NCBI GenBank assembly: GCA_022559845.1
Contig: CM040128.1
Span: forward strand, 178,552,413 to 178,616,412
Source of the DNA: Amorphophallus konjac
Lineage: Eukaryota > Streptophyta > Magnoliopsida > Alismatales > Araceae
Length of the DNA stretch: 64,000 bases
Direction: 5' to 3'
This document shows positions 43,137 to 53,498 of the stretch, in pieces. The number at the start of each line of letters is the position of its first letter. Position 1 is the stretch's first letter. Both the position numbers and the translations under genes were made by a program. The notes under the pieces were generated by a model. The model searched no databases. It saw only the letters and a list, made by a program, of their open reading frames with translations, and was not told the DNA's origin.

Positions 43137-43400
43137 TTCAAAAAGAGAAGAGAAGAAAAAAAAAGAGAAGAGGAAAGTAAAAAAGGGGGGGAAGAAAAAA
43201 AAAGAGAGAGAAAAAGAGAAAAAAAAGAGGAGAAAAAGAAGGAAAGAAAAAAAAAGAGAGAACAAAGAGAAAAAAAAGAAGAGGAGAAAAAGAAAGAAAA
43301 GAAAAAAAAAGAAAAAAAGAAGAAGGGGAGAGAGAAAAGAAAGGAGAAAGGGAAGAATAAAAGCTAAAAAGAGGGGGGAACGCCCCCCCCCCCCCCCCCA
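43137..43400. repeat. Polypurine (GA-rich) tract ending in poly-C
   Basis: About 240 bp of nearly pure A/G on the plus strand directly after pol, ending in a C run at 43383-43399. It generates long Lys/Glu ORFs with no family. Probably slippage-expanded. Confidence 0.85.
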
Positions 43401-43440
43401 TTTCCAGTCATCGCCCCGTATCAGCGAAAATACTAAGAAC

Positions 43441-43700
43441 TAAATAAACTCTTCTCCCTGTCCTCCCCGGGCGGCGAGTACCCCTTTGGCTTGGACCTCC
43501 CGTCCAGGCCATTGACTAAACAAACTCTTCTCTCCGTCCTCCCCGGGCAGTGAGTACCCCTTTGGCTTGGACCTCCCGTCCAGGCCATTGACTAAACAAA
43601 CTCTTCTCTCCGTCCTCCCTGGGCGGTGAGTACCCCTTTGGCTTGGACCTTCTGTCCAAGCCATTGACTAAATAAACTCTTCTCTCCGTCCCCTCCGAGC
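43441..43700. repeat. 76-bp tandem repeat, three full copies
   Basis: The block ACTCTTCTCTCCGTCCTCC recurs at 43448 (variant), 43524, 43600 and 43676, exactly 76 bp apart. Each unit also contains GTACCCCTTTGGCTTGGACC. It lies in the spacer between pol and the antisense gene; 43700-44230 has no further feature that I can name. Confidence 0.88.
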
Positions 43701-44229
43701 GACGAGAAACCCGGTCTCTGACCAGGGCTCCCCGCCTGAGGCCAGTGCGCGGTTCCAACATTATGGCGAGGCCAGTGAGTCACCCATTTGGTACGGTGGA
43801 GTGGTTCCCCCGTCCTTCCCCTAGGAGGGCGAGCACTCTCCCGTGCCCTGACATGGGTTCCTGTCTGGTTCTCCCAGAGTGAATCACCGCGAAGATTTAT
43901 ACCCTGCCAATGTGTTTTGGCATAGCAAAAAGGAGGAAAGAGGAAGAAGAAGACAATATACACAGAAGAGAAGGTAGGAGAAAAGAGATCCCCCCTGGGG
44001 TGAACGCACACCGAAAGGACATGTGAAACAATAAGTGTTCTGTTCTATTCGAAAAGGGATTAAGATACATATGCTTCGGGGCGTACCCCTGTGTTACATT
44101 TCAAAAGAAGAAGGAAAAAGAGAACTAAGGGGGTGGCAACGCTCAATCAACGCCCCTGAATATGTCTTCAAGAGGGAGGATTCCGACGCAAGGAAAGTTT
44201 ATCATATCACGCAATCGCCCCCTCTGTTC

Positions 44230-45278
44230 TTCAAGTCGATCGAGCTCGGTCTCTACAGACGCTATCTCAGCCTGGGCGATGGCAAGTGCCTCGCCTTCTT
44301 TCTCTCCTCAGCTCGGGCAAGGTCAGACCTGGCGGCGGTGAGGTAGCCCTCCAGCTTCGCGATTCGATTCCTGAGGGAGCAAATGTCACCCTGGCCTCCC
44401 TCCATGGCCTTCCCGTGCTACTCTACGTCGTCGCGCCGTGCCTCCAGAATTTGCAAATATTCATCTGCCTGGGCATCGAGAGCGACGCGCTCGCCGGGGG
44501 CTTGAGTCTCGAGGAACTCACGACGCTTAATATACTTCAGCAACAGCAGAACCCACCGCGACCATTCCTCGAGTGGGCAGCCCAACACTTGCAGTGCCCC
44601 GGTCAGCTGCGTCACTATACTGTGCACCTCCCGATATGATAGGGTAAGATCGACAAAGAGCATCGTCCGTAATGTTACCAACATCTGTCGGACCGGTGCG
44701 CCTGATGAGGTGTGACTGACCGAGGGTACCCTTGGGGGACCAAAATCCACAAAGCTATCCAGCTCGGCCCACAAATCAGCATCCGCCGCGGCCGAGGAAG
44801 ATGGAAGAGCGAGAGTCAAGTCCTCTGGCCGGCGTAGCTCAACAGAAGATCCCTGGCCGGTCACCGCCAGGGGAGGGGACAAGGTCACCGCCGAGTCATC
44901 TGGTGCCGCCGCCAGCTCCCTCGACGGGGATGCAGGTGCCGCTGCTACAGGCAAAAGCGGGGCTTCGAGCAAGGCCGGGGCCGTAGCCATCGCTGGTCGA
45001 CCTCTCTCCAGCGTCTGGGACCCCTCCAGGTGTGCGCAAAGCCCCGCGAATATCTGCTTCAAGAGCGGGTCCTCCATCTGGGCCGGAAGCTTCGGGAGAG
45101 GCGGAAGTGGAATTATTAGGTGGGGTATGCCTCCTGCTTGCACAAGTGCTGTGAGGCTCTCCGCCCCCGGGCCCGAGGCCGGAGCCGACCCCTCCACCGC
45201 TATCGGACTGATGGCCGGTCTCCGTTTGGTGACGGCCTTCCGGACACCGCCAGACGTCTTCCCTAGCGTCGGCGTTGC
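44230..45278 (-). pseudogene. Element 2 antisense gene, exon 7 (coiled-coil end)
   Basis: Begins after an acceptor AG at 45280-45279 (CATGGTCAG). It is open for about 285 codons to a TAG at 44418-44420 and then continues as a Leu/Glu/Arg-rich, coiled-coil-like stretch (LRNRIAKLEGYLTAARSD) with a frameshift near 44310. The middle part is Ala/Pro-rich linker, then RQMLVTLRTMLFVDL and a helix-rich segment. Its overall position and coiled-coil end match the 3' exon of the element 1 antisense gene. Confidence 0.6.
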
Positions 45279-45371
45279 CTGACCATGTGGAGAGGAGTCA
45301 GCTACTCGCTATCTGGAATAAATCATGCGGGGGCAAGAGGCAGAAAGGGACCACGAGACCCACGTGCTTAC

Positions 45372-45587
45372 CTCGGCCACCAGAATGATGCCGCCTTCGG
45401 GCACGATCTCTCCCTCCTCAAAAGGCTCGCCCTCCGGCCCAGGAACACTGGAAGTCTCTATGGCCGACTCCGGCTGAAGGACCTCAAACAAAAGGGCTAG
45501 CTTGCCCAGGCCCGCATCGGCTCCTGCAGGGCGATCGACCGACGCGGTTGGAGCAGCTCCCTCCACAACCTTCGGCTAGGTTGGTGC
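45372..45587 (-). pseudogene. Element 2 antisense gene, exon 6
   Basis: Bounded by acceptor GATTTTCAG (45588-45596) and donor GAG|GTAAGC (45371). It encodes an acidic linker (PEGEPFEEGEIVPEGGIILVAE) with one in-frame TAG near its start. Flanking introns are 82 bp (45588-45669) and 93 bp (45279-45371). Confidence 0.62.
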
Positions 45588-45669
45588 CTGAAAATCAAAG
45601 GATGACGTGAGGAAAGTCGATGGATGATCACGAGGGGGGGAGGTCCCGCGCGAACAAGCTCACACTTAC

Positions 45670-46001
45670 AGCAGCCTTCCCCATTAGGCTTAAGGAGCTA
45701 GCAAGTAAAGGGGCCGTAAAGAGCGGCTCAGGCGGCCCAGACACTTCAAGCACGCCCTCGCCGGGGGCCACTTCGTCGGAGCAGTAGTCATAGTCTACCT
45801 CTTCGCTCGACGACGAATCAATCGCTACGGGTTCTTCCCTTGCCAGCAAAGGGGCCTCCGCTTCGAGGTCAATGATTGGCGCATCCTCCCGCGGGCTGGG
45901 TGAGGCTGGTGCGCCAGACTTCAACCTCTTTCTCACATACATGTGCATCGCCAGGAGGTGTAGGCGGGGCCCTAATAGCCCAATAACTGCTGCAGCAGCG
46001 C
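45670..46001 (-). CDS. Element 2 antisense gene, exon 5
   Basis: Bounded by acceptor TATGTGACAG and a strong donor GCTGCT|GTAAGTG at 45669. Open throughout. It encodes a hydrophobic helix (AAAAVIGLLGPRLHLLAMHM), a basic stretch, then an acidic Ser-rich linker (IDSSSSEEVDYDYCSDE). Not a family I recognise. Confidence 0.62.
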
Positions 46002-46090
46002 CTGTCACATAAAAGAAAAGGCAAGTCATGTCAAAGCCAATGGGTTCCCAAAGAATGAAGGAAGTCAAGCGAGCGGACGGAGACAACTAC

Positions 46091-46213
46091 CCCCTTCGGC
46101 TTCTGCAACATGAGGCGGCTCGCGGATGGCCTCCTTGATGGGTGACGCTGCCTCAAGAACCGCGGCCTTGCCCTCGCCCGGGATCAGCACAGGTGCCGGC
46201 TCCTCCGTACCGC
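46091..46213 (-). CDS. Element 2 antisense gene, exon 4
   Basis: A short exon bounded by acceptor CTTTCTTTCAG (46214 upward) and donor GGGG|GTAGTT at 46090. It reads GTEEPAPVLIPGEGKAA and on, an acidic/Pro-rich linker. The introns on both sides are about 95 and 89 bp. Confidence 0.55.
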
Positions 46214-46308
46214 CTGAAAGAAAGAAATGCAATTGTCATATGCGCATGCAAGGCCCGCCCCGGGAGGCAAATAAATCCCAAAGGATGTCGGCGACCGGTG
46301 AACCTCAC

Positions 46309-46620
46309 CAGCACCGTGACTCGATTCAATCCGGGTGACTTCAAACTCCTCGAAAGATAAAATGGGAGCCACCGGAGAGATGGCCGCCGGGGCCGGGGAC
46401 CCCTCAGCCCGCCTCTGCTTTGCCGCTTGCCGCCCGGCCGCTTTGGCAGCAGCCAACGCCTTCTTAACGGGTGACTTCGCCCGGGACCTCCCCTTGGCTT
46501 GCGGTGGGGGAGTCGGAGTTGGCGCCGAAGTCGCCTCTACTGCAGCCGTAGCTTCACCCACATCGGGGATGGGCGTAGGAACCGGCTCCTCCACATCAGG
46601 AATAGACGTGGGTGCAGGCT
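46309..46620 (-). CDS. Element 2 antisense gene, exon 3 (second copy of a duplicated exon)
   Basis: Open frame ending at donor GCTG|GTGAGG (46308). It contains KGRSRAKSPVKKALAAAKAA, a Gln/Arg-rich helix and SFEEFEVTRIESS, matching exon 2 in order and spacing. The extra 5' part has two copies of a Pro-rich PDVEEP/PDVGE unit. The acceptor near 46621-46622 is weak and approximate. Confidence 0.6.
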
Positions 46621-46726
46621 CTTCCACAGCAGTTGAGACAAAAGGGGGAAAGACATTCAGGTGTCAAGGCCTTGCCTCGAAGTGAAAATAAACCTTAAAA
46701 GTACGCCAAGGGTTGGAGGTGCTGAC

Positions 46727-47029
46727 CGGAGGGTTGACTCGACTCGGTCCGGGTGACCTCAAACTCCTTAAAAGATGGGATTCGCGGCACCAGAGGAGCA
46801 GCCGTCGAGGTCTTAGCAGTCTCTATTTTTCGCCGCTTCGCGTCCCGCTGCTTGGCCGCTTTGGCGGCATCCACTGCCTTCTTCACAGGTGACTTCGCCC
46901 AGGACCTCTTCACAGCCTTGGGCAAGGGAGCCGTGGTCGGGGCTAGCAGTGCGGCCTCGAAGTATGCGGGCTTCTGGACAAGCCGAAGGAGATTCTAGTA
47001 CGTCGCCATTTGCACGCTGTCGGGATGGT
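46727..47029 (-). pseudogene. Element 2 antisense gene, exon 2 (first copy of the duplicated exon)
   Basis: Bounded by acceptor TATTTTGACAG (47030) and a weak donor CCG|GTCAGC (46726). It has a TAG near its start, compatible with C-to-T. It contains RSWAKSPVKKAVDAAKAAKQR and SFKEFEVTRTESS, parallel to exon 3. The basic helix could be nuclear or nucleic-acid binding, but that is only composition. Confidence 0.6.
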
Positions 47030-47119
47030 CTGTCAAAATAGACACACACATATGATTAGCACCCGATAACCTGCTAAGGTCGCAGCAATGAGAAAAAAAG
47101 AAGTGGAAAGGTTAAATAC
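47030..47119 (-). other. Intron 1 of element 2 antisense gene
   Basis: 90 bp, minus strand, donor CACG|GTATTT, acceptor TCTATTTTGACAG after a T-rich run. Typical length and composition for a short plant intron. Confidence 0.65.
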
Positions 47120-49888
47120 CGTGAGGACCGGTATACAACCGAAGCGTTATCAGCCAATAGCTCAGGGACGGCTCCTTGTCCCGATGCGCCGCCTCTCGGA
47201 CCAGCCAGCACACGTCCTCGATCTTCTGGCAGCGATCAGTAAGAGCAGCCAGGTCCGCATGCTTCTTCGATGAGAGGTGGCAGAAAAGATTGCGTCGGCA
47301 TAATAATAGGAGACCTGCAGGCGCTTGCCCATAATGACGGCCGTCTGACCCTGGATCTTCAGCCCATTCACTCGGAGGAGGATATACAGCCACGTGGTGT
47401 CCTTGTAATTTTCAGGCTTCCTCTCCTCCCGCCTCATAAATGTGCGGTATGGGCAGATTGGGTCTCTCTCTGGGCGCCAGCTCTTTGCGGGAGTGCCCTC
47501 CTCTTCCATGGGGAGCGGATAATTGATGAGCTCCACACGGTCGCTCCCTATCCGGCAAAGGTCCCTCAGGGTCTTCTTGTAGTTATCCTTCGCCACTGGG
47601 GGTAGCTCCACTTTTGGTGTCGGCCTCGCTTCCCGAGCTTCCCGGTGGGCGGCCAGATATGCCACCACCTCCTTCTCCTGCCTGTTCTTGAGCCGGAGGA
47701 CATGCTCCGGGTCAATATCAAGCACCGGTACCGGCTGCTTGCTCAGGAATTTCCTCTCTGCTCCGTCCCAGCAATCGGTCTTGTGCAATCGATAAAAGGC
47801 CGTCCGGGCATTCCACCACTTTATATACTCCGGGGTCACCCGAGGAATACGACCCGGGGCTAGCACCCTGAAGGTCGCAGAGTCGGCTCGGTGGAAGAAG
47901 TCCCACTAGCTTCTGGCATGCTCGATAGTGGAACTCCCTCGAAGATTTCGAGAAGACAAGCCGAACTGTGCATGATAGACAGGGATATGCTGATCATATC
48001 CGAAATTTTGGCCGAACCGGAAAGGGTAATATGGTTCCAGCAGCAAATTCTCCCCCTTCCTGAACGCCAGCATGCTCGGGCGTATGGATAACGCCCAATC
48101 CCTGAGCTCGGGCTCCAGCAACGAGCGGACCACAGTCTCCTAGCTGATGGGGTGGATATACTTCTCCACCTGATCATCTTTGCACTCCCTCTTGTTGTTC
48201 ACCAGAGGGCTAGAATGATCGGCCAACGTCTAAAAGTGGATGGTGCCGACCGCATCCCGCGGAACTGTCGTCAGCCGGCCCCGAATGTCATATAGCCGCA
48301 GGGAAGTAGAGCCTGGTTCTACGCTGGTGAACTCCAACATCCTCGGCACCAACCCCCAGTCCTGCATAGCGCGAGGGGCGAACTCGGGAAACAACGAGCA
48401 GACCCACGCATTGAAGAAGTGCAGCGGGCACACATATCGGGCCTGCCTCAGGAATTGGTGAGTGCTGATGTCCCCCAACGCCTTATATATCAAGCATAGA
48501 GTGACCAGGCACAAGGAAAGCTTGACTCCCCATGCCAGTTGACAGGCCGGATAAATGGCGTCCGGTCGAATGACTGTCTCATCCCCGTATGGCATGGCAA
48601 ATGAGCACAGCCAATATGTCAGATAAGCGGCGCAGTGTGTTAACGGGTCAACCCCCATCGGATTGGGGCCACTCCGGTGTCCTCTGGAGGGGATCTTCAC
48701 ATCAGTTTTGGGCTTGGCGTGCTTCTTGCGGGCAACGGCGGCCCCGACACATGGAAACTCTTCATATTACTTCAGCCCATCATAGAAGTGTTACAGCCAC
48801 AGGGTCAGGCGCACCCTCATCCGGTCCCCACGGGGAGGCTGCCTCCCGCCGTGCGCCAGCTGGTATAGCTCCCGGTATGCCTTCATAAGATACCAGTATG
48901 AGTAGCCAAGGGAATAGTAGCCGTCCCCATTGGTCTCGTCCTTGATCAGGTCGGGAAGGTATACCTCTTCATAAGGCTCCCCGTCAATGGGCAAGCCGCT
49001 GAGCTGACTAAGGCTCCACAAATCAAGTGAAGTCTCGCCCTCTGCCGTATAAAAAGTGTTGGTCTCCACGCTGAATACTTCTATCATGCCGCAGCAGAGA
49101 CCCTTGGAGATAGGGTAGCCGTACCGGGAGGCGTACACGCTGTGGTAAATGCCAACCCGGACCAGCAGCGGGGCATAGTTGAACAGCACGTACTCGATGA
49201 ATTCTACTGCCCCTTCCCTGAAGGTATGAGCATCCTGGAGCTTCAGCTCCCCGAACCATCCTAGCGCCAACTCGTACTTGAATCAGACATCCAGGCAATC
49301 CAGCATGAAGGGCTCCTCCCTGTAGCCCCATTTCAAGGGAGCCAAGAACAAACTGAAGTGAGGCGGCTCGCCTTGCACCCACCCAGCAGACATATCCCAC
49401 TTCGCTGGGGTGAACTGAGGTGCTCGCACCAATTTGTCTTCGGCCAGTAGCACTCCTTCGATCCCCAGGATGGGCTTCCATTCCCGAGCCTCCCCCACCA
49501 AATACATCGGGATGCTCCTCGGGACGCTGTACAACAAACTGTCGTGAGCCTGCATGATCACTTGCTTGACCTCCCGCATAGCCCGCAGCTCCCTCCTCTC
49601 CCAGGAGTGGAAGTACTTCAGAAAACGGATCAGATGCTTGTCCTTCAGGAAGTCCTTCCGATATTCACCGGTCCGATCGAAGGTGAAGCGATTCTTGACC
49701 CGAGAGAGCCTGTTATAGTCCATTGTCTCATCCTCAGAACCCGAGGACTCAGCCAGCACGACTATTTCAGCATGCTCCCTGTCCAGCTCCTCCACGTTAA
49801 GCCATGTGACGGCTGGCACCGGAGGCTGGGGAATAAGGTCGGCACCGATAGCGGCAGCAGGAGCAGAAGAACCGCTTGGGGCATCCAT
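47120..49888 (-). pseudogene. Element 2 antisense gene, exon 1 (plant-mobile-domain-like)
   Basis: A minus-strand frame from ATG at 49888. It stays in one frame for about 2.6 kb with stops at 49283, 48791, 48767, 48230, 48146 and 47906, then one frameshift near 47300. After an acidic N-terminus come FDRTGEYRKDFLKD, WGYREEPFMLDCLD, then TFYTAEGETSLDLWSLSQLS-GLP, which resembles the plant mobile domain (aminotransferase-like PMD, PF10536 type) found in some plant transposable elements and nuclear silencing factors. Later segments (LTYWLCSFAMPYGDE, YICPLHFFNAWVCSLFPE-like) keep the same character. A role in element silencing escape or localisation is speculation. The stops show that this copy is dead. 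Confidence 0.7.
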
Positions 49889-50940
49889 TTATCTGCAAAG
49901 ATACAAGAGAAGAAGATCAGAATAAGCCACGGGCGAAGGGAAATGAAAACTGTAAAGGGGCTCTACTACAAGTAAAATGAATAAGACACTGCCAATTTCT
50001 GACGAAATTTCGGCAGAATTTCCCCTAGGCCAGAGGCATAAGGGAAAGCACGGGTGCGCGTCCACAAGGAGTGACGGCCCCAACAAAGTCATGGTGGGCC
50101 CCGAGAGGCAACACCAGAAGTCCACCGATCAAAGAACTCCTCCTTTTTTCCCCCTGCCTGTATACTGCCTAAGGCCCTTCCCCGGCACGCCTTGGAATGG
50201 CCTTCGCTGGCACGACCCATGGTGGCCTTCACCGGCACGCCCTGCGGTAGCCTTCACCGGCACACCCCAGCGCTCGCTTCGCCGGTACACCCCGTTCGGG
50301 CCTTCACCGGTACGCCCTACAGCGTCCCTCACCGGCACACCCCTCTGCCCACTCCCCGGCATGCCCACGCGGGCTTTCGCCGGTACGCCCATGGGGAACC
50401 TCTTCCCCGGCACGCTTAAGGGGGGGCCGTCCCCGGCACCCATGTCGACATCTTCCCCGGCACGCCCGTGGCACCTTTCCCCGGCACACCTTGAGGCGTC
50501 CCCGCCGGCACGCTCAAAACGCCGCTCCCCGACACACTCGGGAGGCCCCCACCGCGACGCTCCTCGCCGCCCTGATCGCACCGAGGAAAGGAGAAAGGGA
50601 AGAGAAAGAGGGGAAAGAGAGAGGAGAGGAGGGGAAGAGAAAGGAAAGAAGGGGAGTCTAGGGCTCCACCACCCTCCGAAGACGGGGAAGAGGGAGGAAA
50701 AGGAAGAGGAAGGAGGAGACGGAAGAGAAGAAGGGGAAGGGAGAAGAGAAAAGGGGGGGTCCTTCGCGGCCGTTTCCTCACCGCGACAACGGCGGCGGCA
50801 GTGCTCACGGCGGCGGTCGCGCCCGGAGAAGAAGAGGAAGGACGGGGGGGCTCCATCCGCTCGGTCACCAAAGAGAAAGAAAAGAGAGGGAGGAGGGGGA
50901 ATTCGAAACGGGGGGTGGCCCGTTCGAGCCACCCCGCCCC
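49889..50940 (-). other. Leader of the element 2 antisense gene
   Basis: About 1 kb between the antisense ATG and a minus-strand TATA box. It contains ATTTCGGCAG-ATTTCCCCT (plus strand, 50008), which also occurs in the element 0 LTR-like region at 13146, and the CGGCAC minisatellite. No conserved coding frame. Confidence 0.4.
50170..50560. repeat. CGGCACRCC minisatellite, cluster 1
   Basis: Units of about 25-30 bp ending in C-C-G-G-Y-A-C-R-C-C-C recur some 13 times with variable spacers (for example CCTTCACCGGCACACCC). The same core recurs at 52975-53310, 54190-54380, 54780-55140 and 56240-56420. Confidence 0.85.
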
Positions 50941-51270
50941 TTTATATAGGGGACACACACAAAAGAAAAAAAAAGGAGAAGAAAAAAAAAGAAGAGAGAA
51001 AAATGGATTAAAAAAGGGGGGAGAGGAAAAGAAGAAAAAGAGGGAAGAAAATAAAAAGGGAGAAGAGAAGAAAGAAGAAAAAAAGGGGGGGAAAGGGAGG
51101 GGAAAATAAAAAAGGGAAAAGAAAAAAAAGAATAATAAAAAAAGAAGGGGGGGGAAAACAAAAAAAGAGAGAAAAGAGGGGGAAAGAGAGAGGGAAGAGG
51201 AGAAGAAGAATGAATGAAAAAGGGAGAAAACAAAAAAAGGAAAAAAAGGGGGGGAAGAAGGAATTTTGAC
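50575..51270. repeat. Polypurine tract, about 700 bp
   Basis: Strongly A/G-rich on the plus strand, interrupted by a GC-rich island at 50760-50830 and by the TATA region at 50930-50955. It creates long Lys/Arg/Glu or Phe/Ser/Leu frames without family resemblance. Confidence 0.8.
50941..50950 (-). promoter_or_regulatory. Candidate promoter of element 2 antisense gene
   Basis: CCTATATAAA on the minus strand followed by GGGGCGGGGTGG, about 1.05 kb upstream of the antisense ATG. The plus strand reads TTTATATAGG at the same place, so the direction is not fixed by the box itself; the downstream antisense gene favours minus. Confidence 0.45.
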
Positions 51271-51277
51271 AAAGGTA

Positions 51278-51380
51278 ATAATAATAATAATACTACTACT
51301 ACTAAATAAATGTAATTATATATATGTATATACGTATATACGTACATATGCGCACATACGTGCGGAGACGTACGTAAATA
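51278..51380. repeat. AAT/ACT and AT/ACGT microsatellites
   Basis: Runs of AAT and ACT triplets (51278-51305) followed by alternating TATATATGTATATACG-type sequence to 51380. Confidence 0.85.
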
Positions 51381-51429
51381 ATGCACAGTGGTAGATGCAT
51401 CCGTGGGTAAGTCCCGTCCGCACGTCCCT

Positions 51430-51815
51430 AGGTGTCGAAGGGCATCCGCACAGGCAACAGAAGGCTTTATCCTTGCACTGGCGTTAGTTCCTTGTCAACG
51501 AATAAGTCCTTTTCTGGCGCAAGGCTTTGCGCCCTAGCCACCTTCTCTTGTGCAAAATCACCATTATGGGCCTTACGTTCGAATCGACAAAATTTCGATC
51601 CTTGCGCTGGCATTAGTCCTTTGCCAACAAAAAAGTCCCTTCTCGGCGCAAGGCTTCGTGCCCTAGCCACCCGCTCTCACACAATACCGCCATTACGGAC
51701 CTTACGTCCGAATCGGCAGAGAATCTCCCGTTACGTTGGCATTATGTTCTTGCCAACGAATGAACCTTATCTTTCGGCGCAAAGCTCCGGGCCCTAGCCA
51801 ACAATTACATATTAT
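51430..51815. repeat. 128-bp tandem repeat, three copies
   Basis: Blocks CCTTGCACTGGCGTTAG, CCTTGCGCTGGCATTAG and CGTTACGTTGGCATTAT start at 51472, 51600 and 51729, spaced 128-129 bp. Each is followed by a GCGCAAGGCTT-GCCCTAGCC type block. The following 51816-52080 has repeated GCGAAAACCCGA-type motifs but no gene. Confidence 0.8.
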
Positions 51816-52089
51816 CCGATCAAAAAAAAAGAGAAATGGGCTTAAAATAGAGGTGCCCCGCCAGACTTGCCCCTGCAAGGGGACAAGGACAAAAATGGCA
51901 ACAACCCAGCTGTGGCGAAAACCCGAAGGGGCGCTGCAGGCAAAATCGGGTACCCCGCCACGTGAAAACCCGAGAAGGCGCGTGGGCAAAAGTAAGAGGG
52001 GGCCGGTGCCGGCGAAAATCTGAAAGGGCGCTTGTACCGATAATGTGGTTCAAAAAAAAAGAGAAAAGAAATGAGACAAAGAGACAAAT

Positions 52090-52665
52090 AAACTACGTCA
52101 GCTCCCGGCACCCTGTCGGCGCTGACAAAGAGACAAAGAGACAACATATCATGTCAGCTCCCGGCACCCTGTCGGAACTGACGAAGAGACCAAGAGACAA
52201 CAAACCAGGTCAGCTCCCAGCACCCTGTCGGCGCTGACAAAGAGACAACAAACCAGGTCAGCTCCCGGCACCCTGTCGGCACTGACAAAGAGACAAAGAG
52301 ACAACATATCATGTCAGCTCCCGGCATCCCGTCGGCACTGATGAAGAGACAAAGAGACCAACAAACCCTGTCAGCTCTCGACACCCCGTCGGCGCTGACG
52401 AAGAGAAGAAGAGACCAACAGAAGAGACTGACAAATCATGTCAGCTCCTGAAGCCCCGTCGGCACTGACGAAGAGAAGAAGAGGCCAGAATACCCTGTCA
52501 GCCCGACACCCCGTCGGCACTGACGAAGAGAAGAAAAAAGACCGACATACCAAGTCAGTTCCAGACACCCCATCGGCACCAATGAAGAGAAGAAGAAACA
52601 GGCATACCACATCAGTTCCCGACACCCTGTCGAAACTAACAAAGAGAAGAAGAGACCAGTACACC
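52090..52665. repeat. Tandem repeat with GTCAGC...GCTGAC stem, about 56-bp period
   Basis: GTCAGC starts units at 52097, 52153, 52209, 52257, 52313, 52370 and 52440 (mostly 56 bp). Each unit carries GTCAGCTCCCGGCACCC then GTCGGCRCTGAC, an inverted pair able to form a short hairpin, and then a variable GACAAAGAGACAA spacer. Confidence 0.87.
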
Positions 52666-52703
52666 CACGGGCACCGCCCGACTCATCCTTCGCCTGCGTT
52701 ACC

Positions 52704-52720
52704 AGTGGGTGGGGGGCATT
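52704..52720 (+). other. Putative polypurine tract of element 2
   Basis: AGTGGGTGGGGGGCATT immediately before TGTGGACGTGCAAAATTGC. The G-rich tract followed by TG is the form expected at the start of a 3' LTR. No second LTR copy in the window confirms it. Confidence 0.45.
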
Positions 52721-52974
52721 TGTGGACGTGCAAAATTGCACGCCCATACGTCCAAGTTAGCCCGGCATCGATAACAACTTCAGTCGAAGAGATTGCAAAG
52801 AAAGAGGGCCATCCGGACTCTCTGAATATCAACACACACCACCGTAAGGCTGTCTCCAGAGTCACGACAGTGAAGAGAAACCAACCACCAAGAGCCCTAC
52901 AATCCACGGACCTCGGACAAAAGCAAACGGGCCATGACTCGTGCTCACAATGGGCTCAGAACGGGTTCAGAAAT

Positions 52975-53310
52975 GCCCCCAGGGTGGCCTTCAGTGGCAC
53001 ACCCTTGCCCTTCAGCAGCACGCCCATTTGGCCCTCAGTGGCACGCCCATTTGGGGCTTCAGCGGCACGCCCATTTGGCCTTCAGCGGCACGCCCATTTG
53101 GGGCTTCAGTGGCACGCCCCCTCTTGGCCCTTAGCGGCACACCTCCTTGGGCTTCCAGCGGCACGCTGTTTTCCCCTTCAACGGCACGCTTGGGCAGCCC
53201 TTCGGCGGCACGCCTTTTGCCCCCTTCGGTGGCACGCCCGCAGTGTCTTGCAACGGCACACTTCTTGAGCCCGCTAGTGGCACAGCGTGAAGGCATTTCA
53301 ACGGCACGTC
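52975..53310. repeat. CGGCACRCC minisatellite, cluster 2
   Basis: About 14 units of the type TTCAGCGGCACGCCCATTTGG, 22-28 bp apart. The core GGCACGCCC equals that of cluster 1, but the spacers differ. Confidence 0.85.
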
Positions 53311-53498
53311 CGGCAGACCATACCTCGCGCCCATGCCCTACGGATCTTCGGTGCACAATGGGCTATCCGAGGTGTCAACCAGGGGTTGGGCCACGTAAGC
53401 TATCCCTCTGCCATCAAAGGACGGGGAGGTCAAACCCCATGATGACCTAGCACTTCCCGCCTCCGACTGCCGTGCTCGAGGGCTCCCGCTGTTGGGAG

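Noticed and set aside
43119..43443. Lys/Glu-rich ORFs after pol
   Set aside because: Pure purine tract read in several frames; composition only.
49977..51011. 344-codon plus-strand ORF
   Set aside because: It runs through the CGGCAC minisatellite and the polypurine tract; Pro/Arg then Lys/Glu low complexity and no conserved motif.
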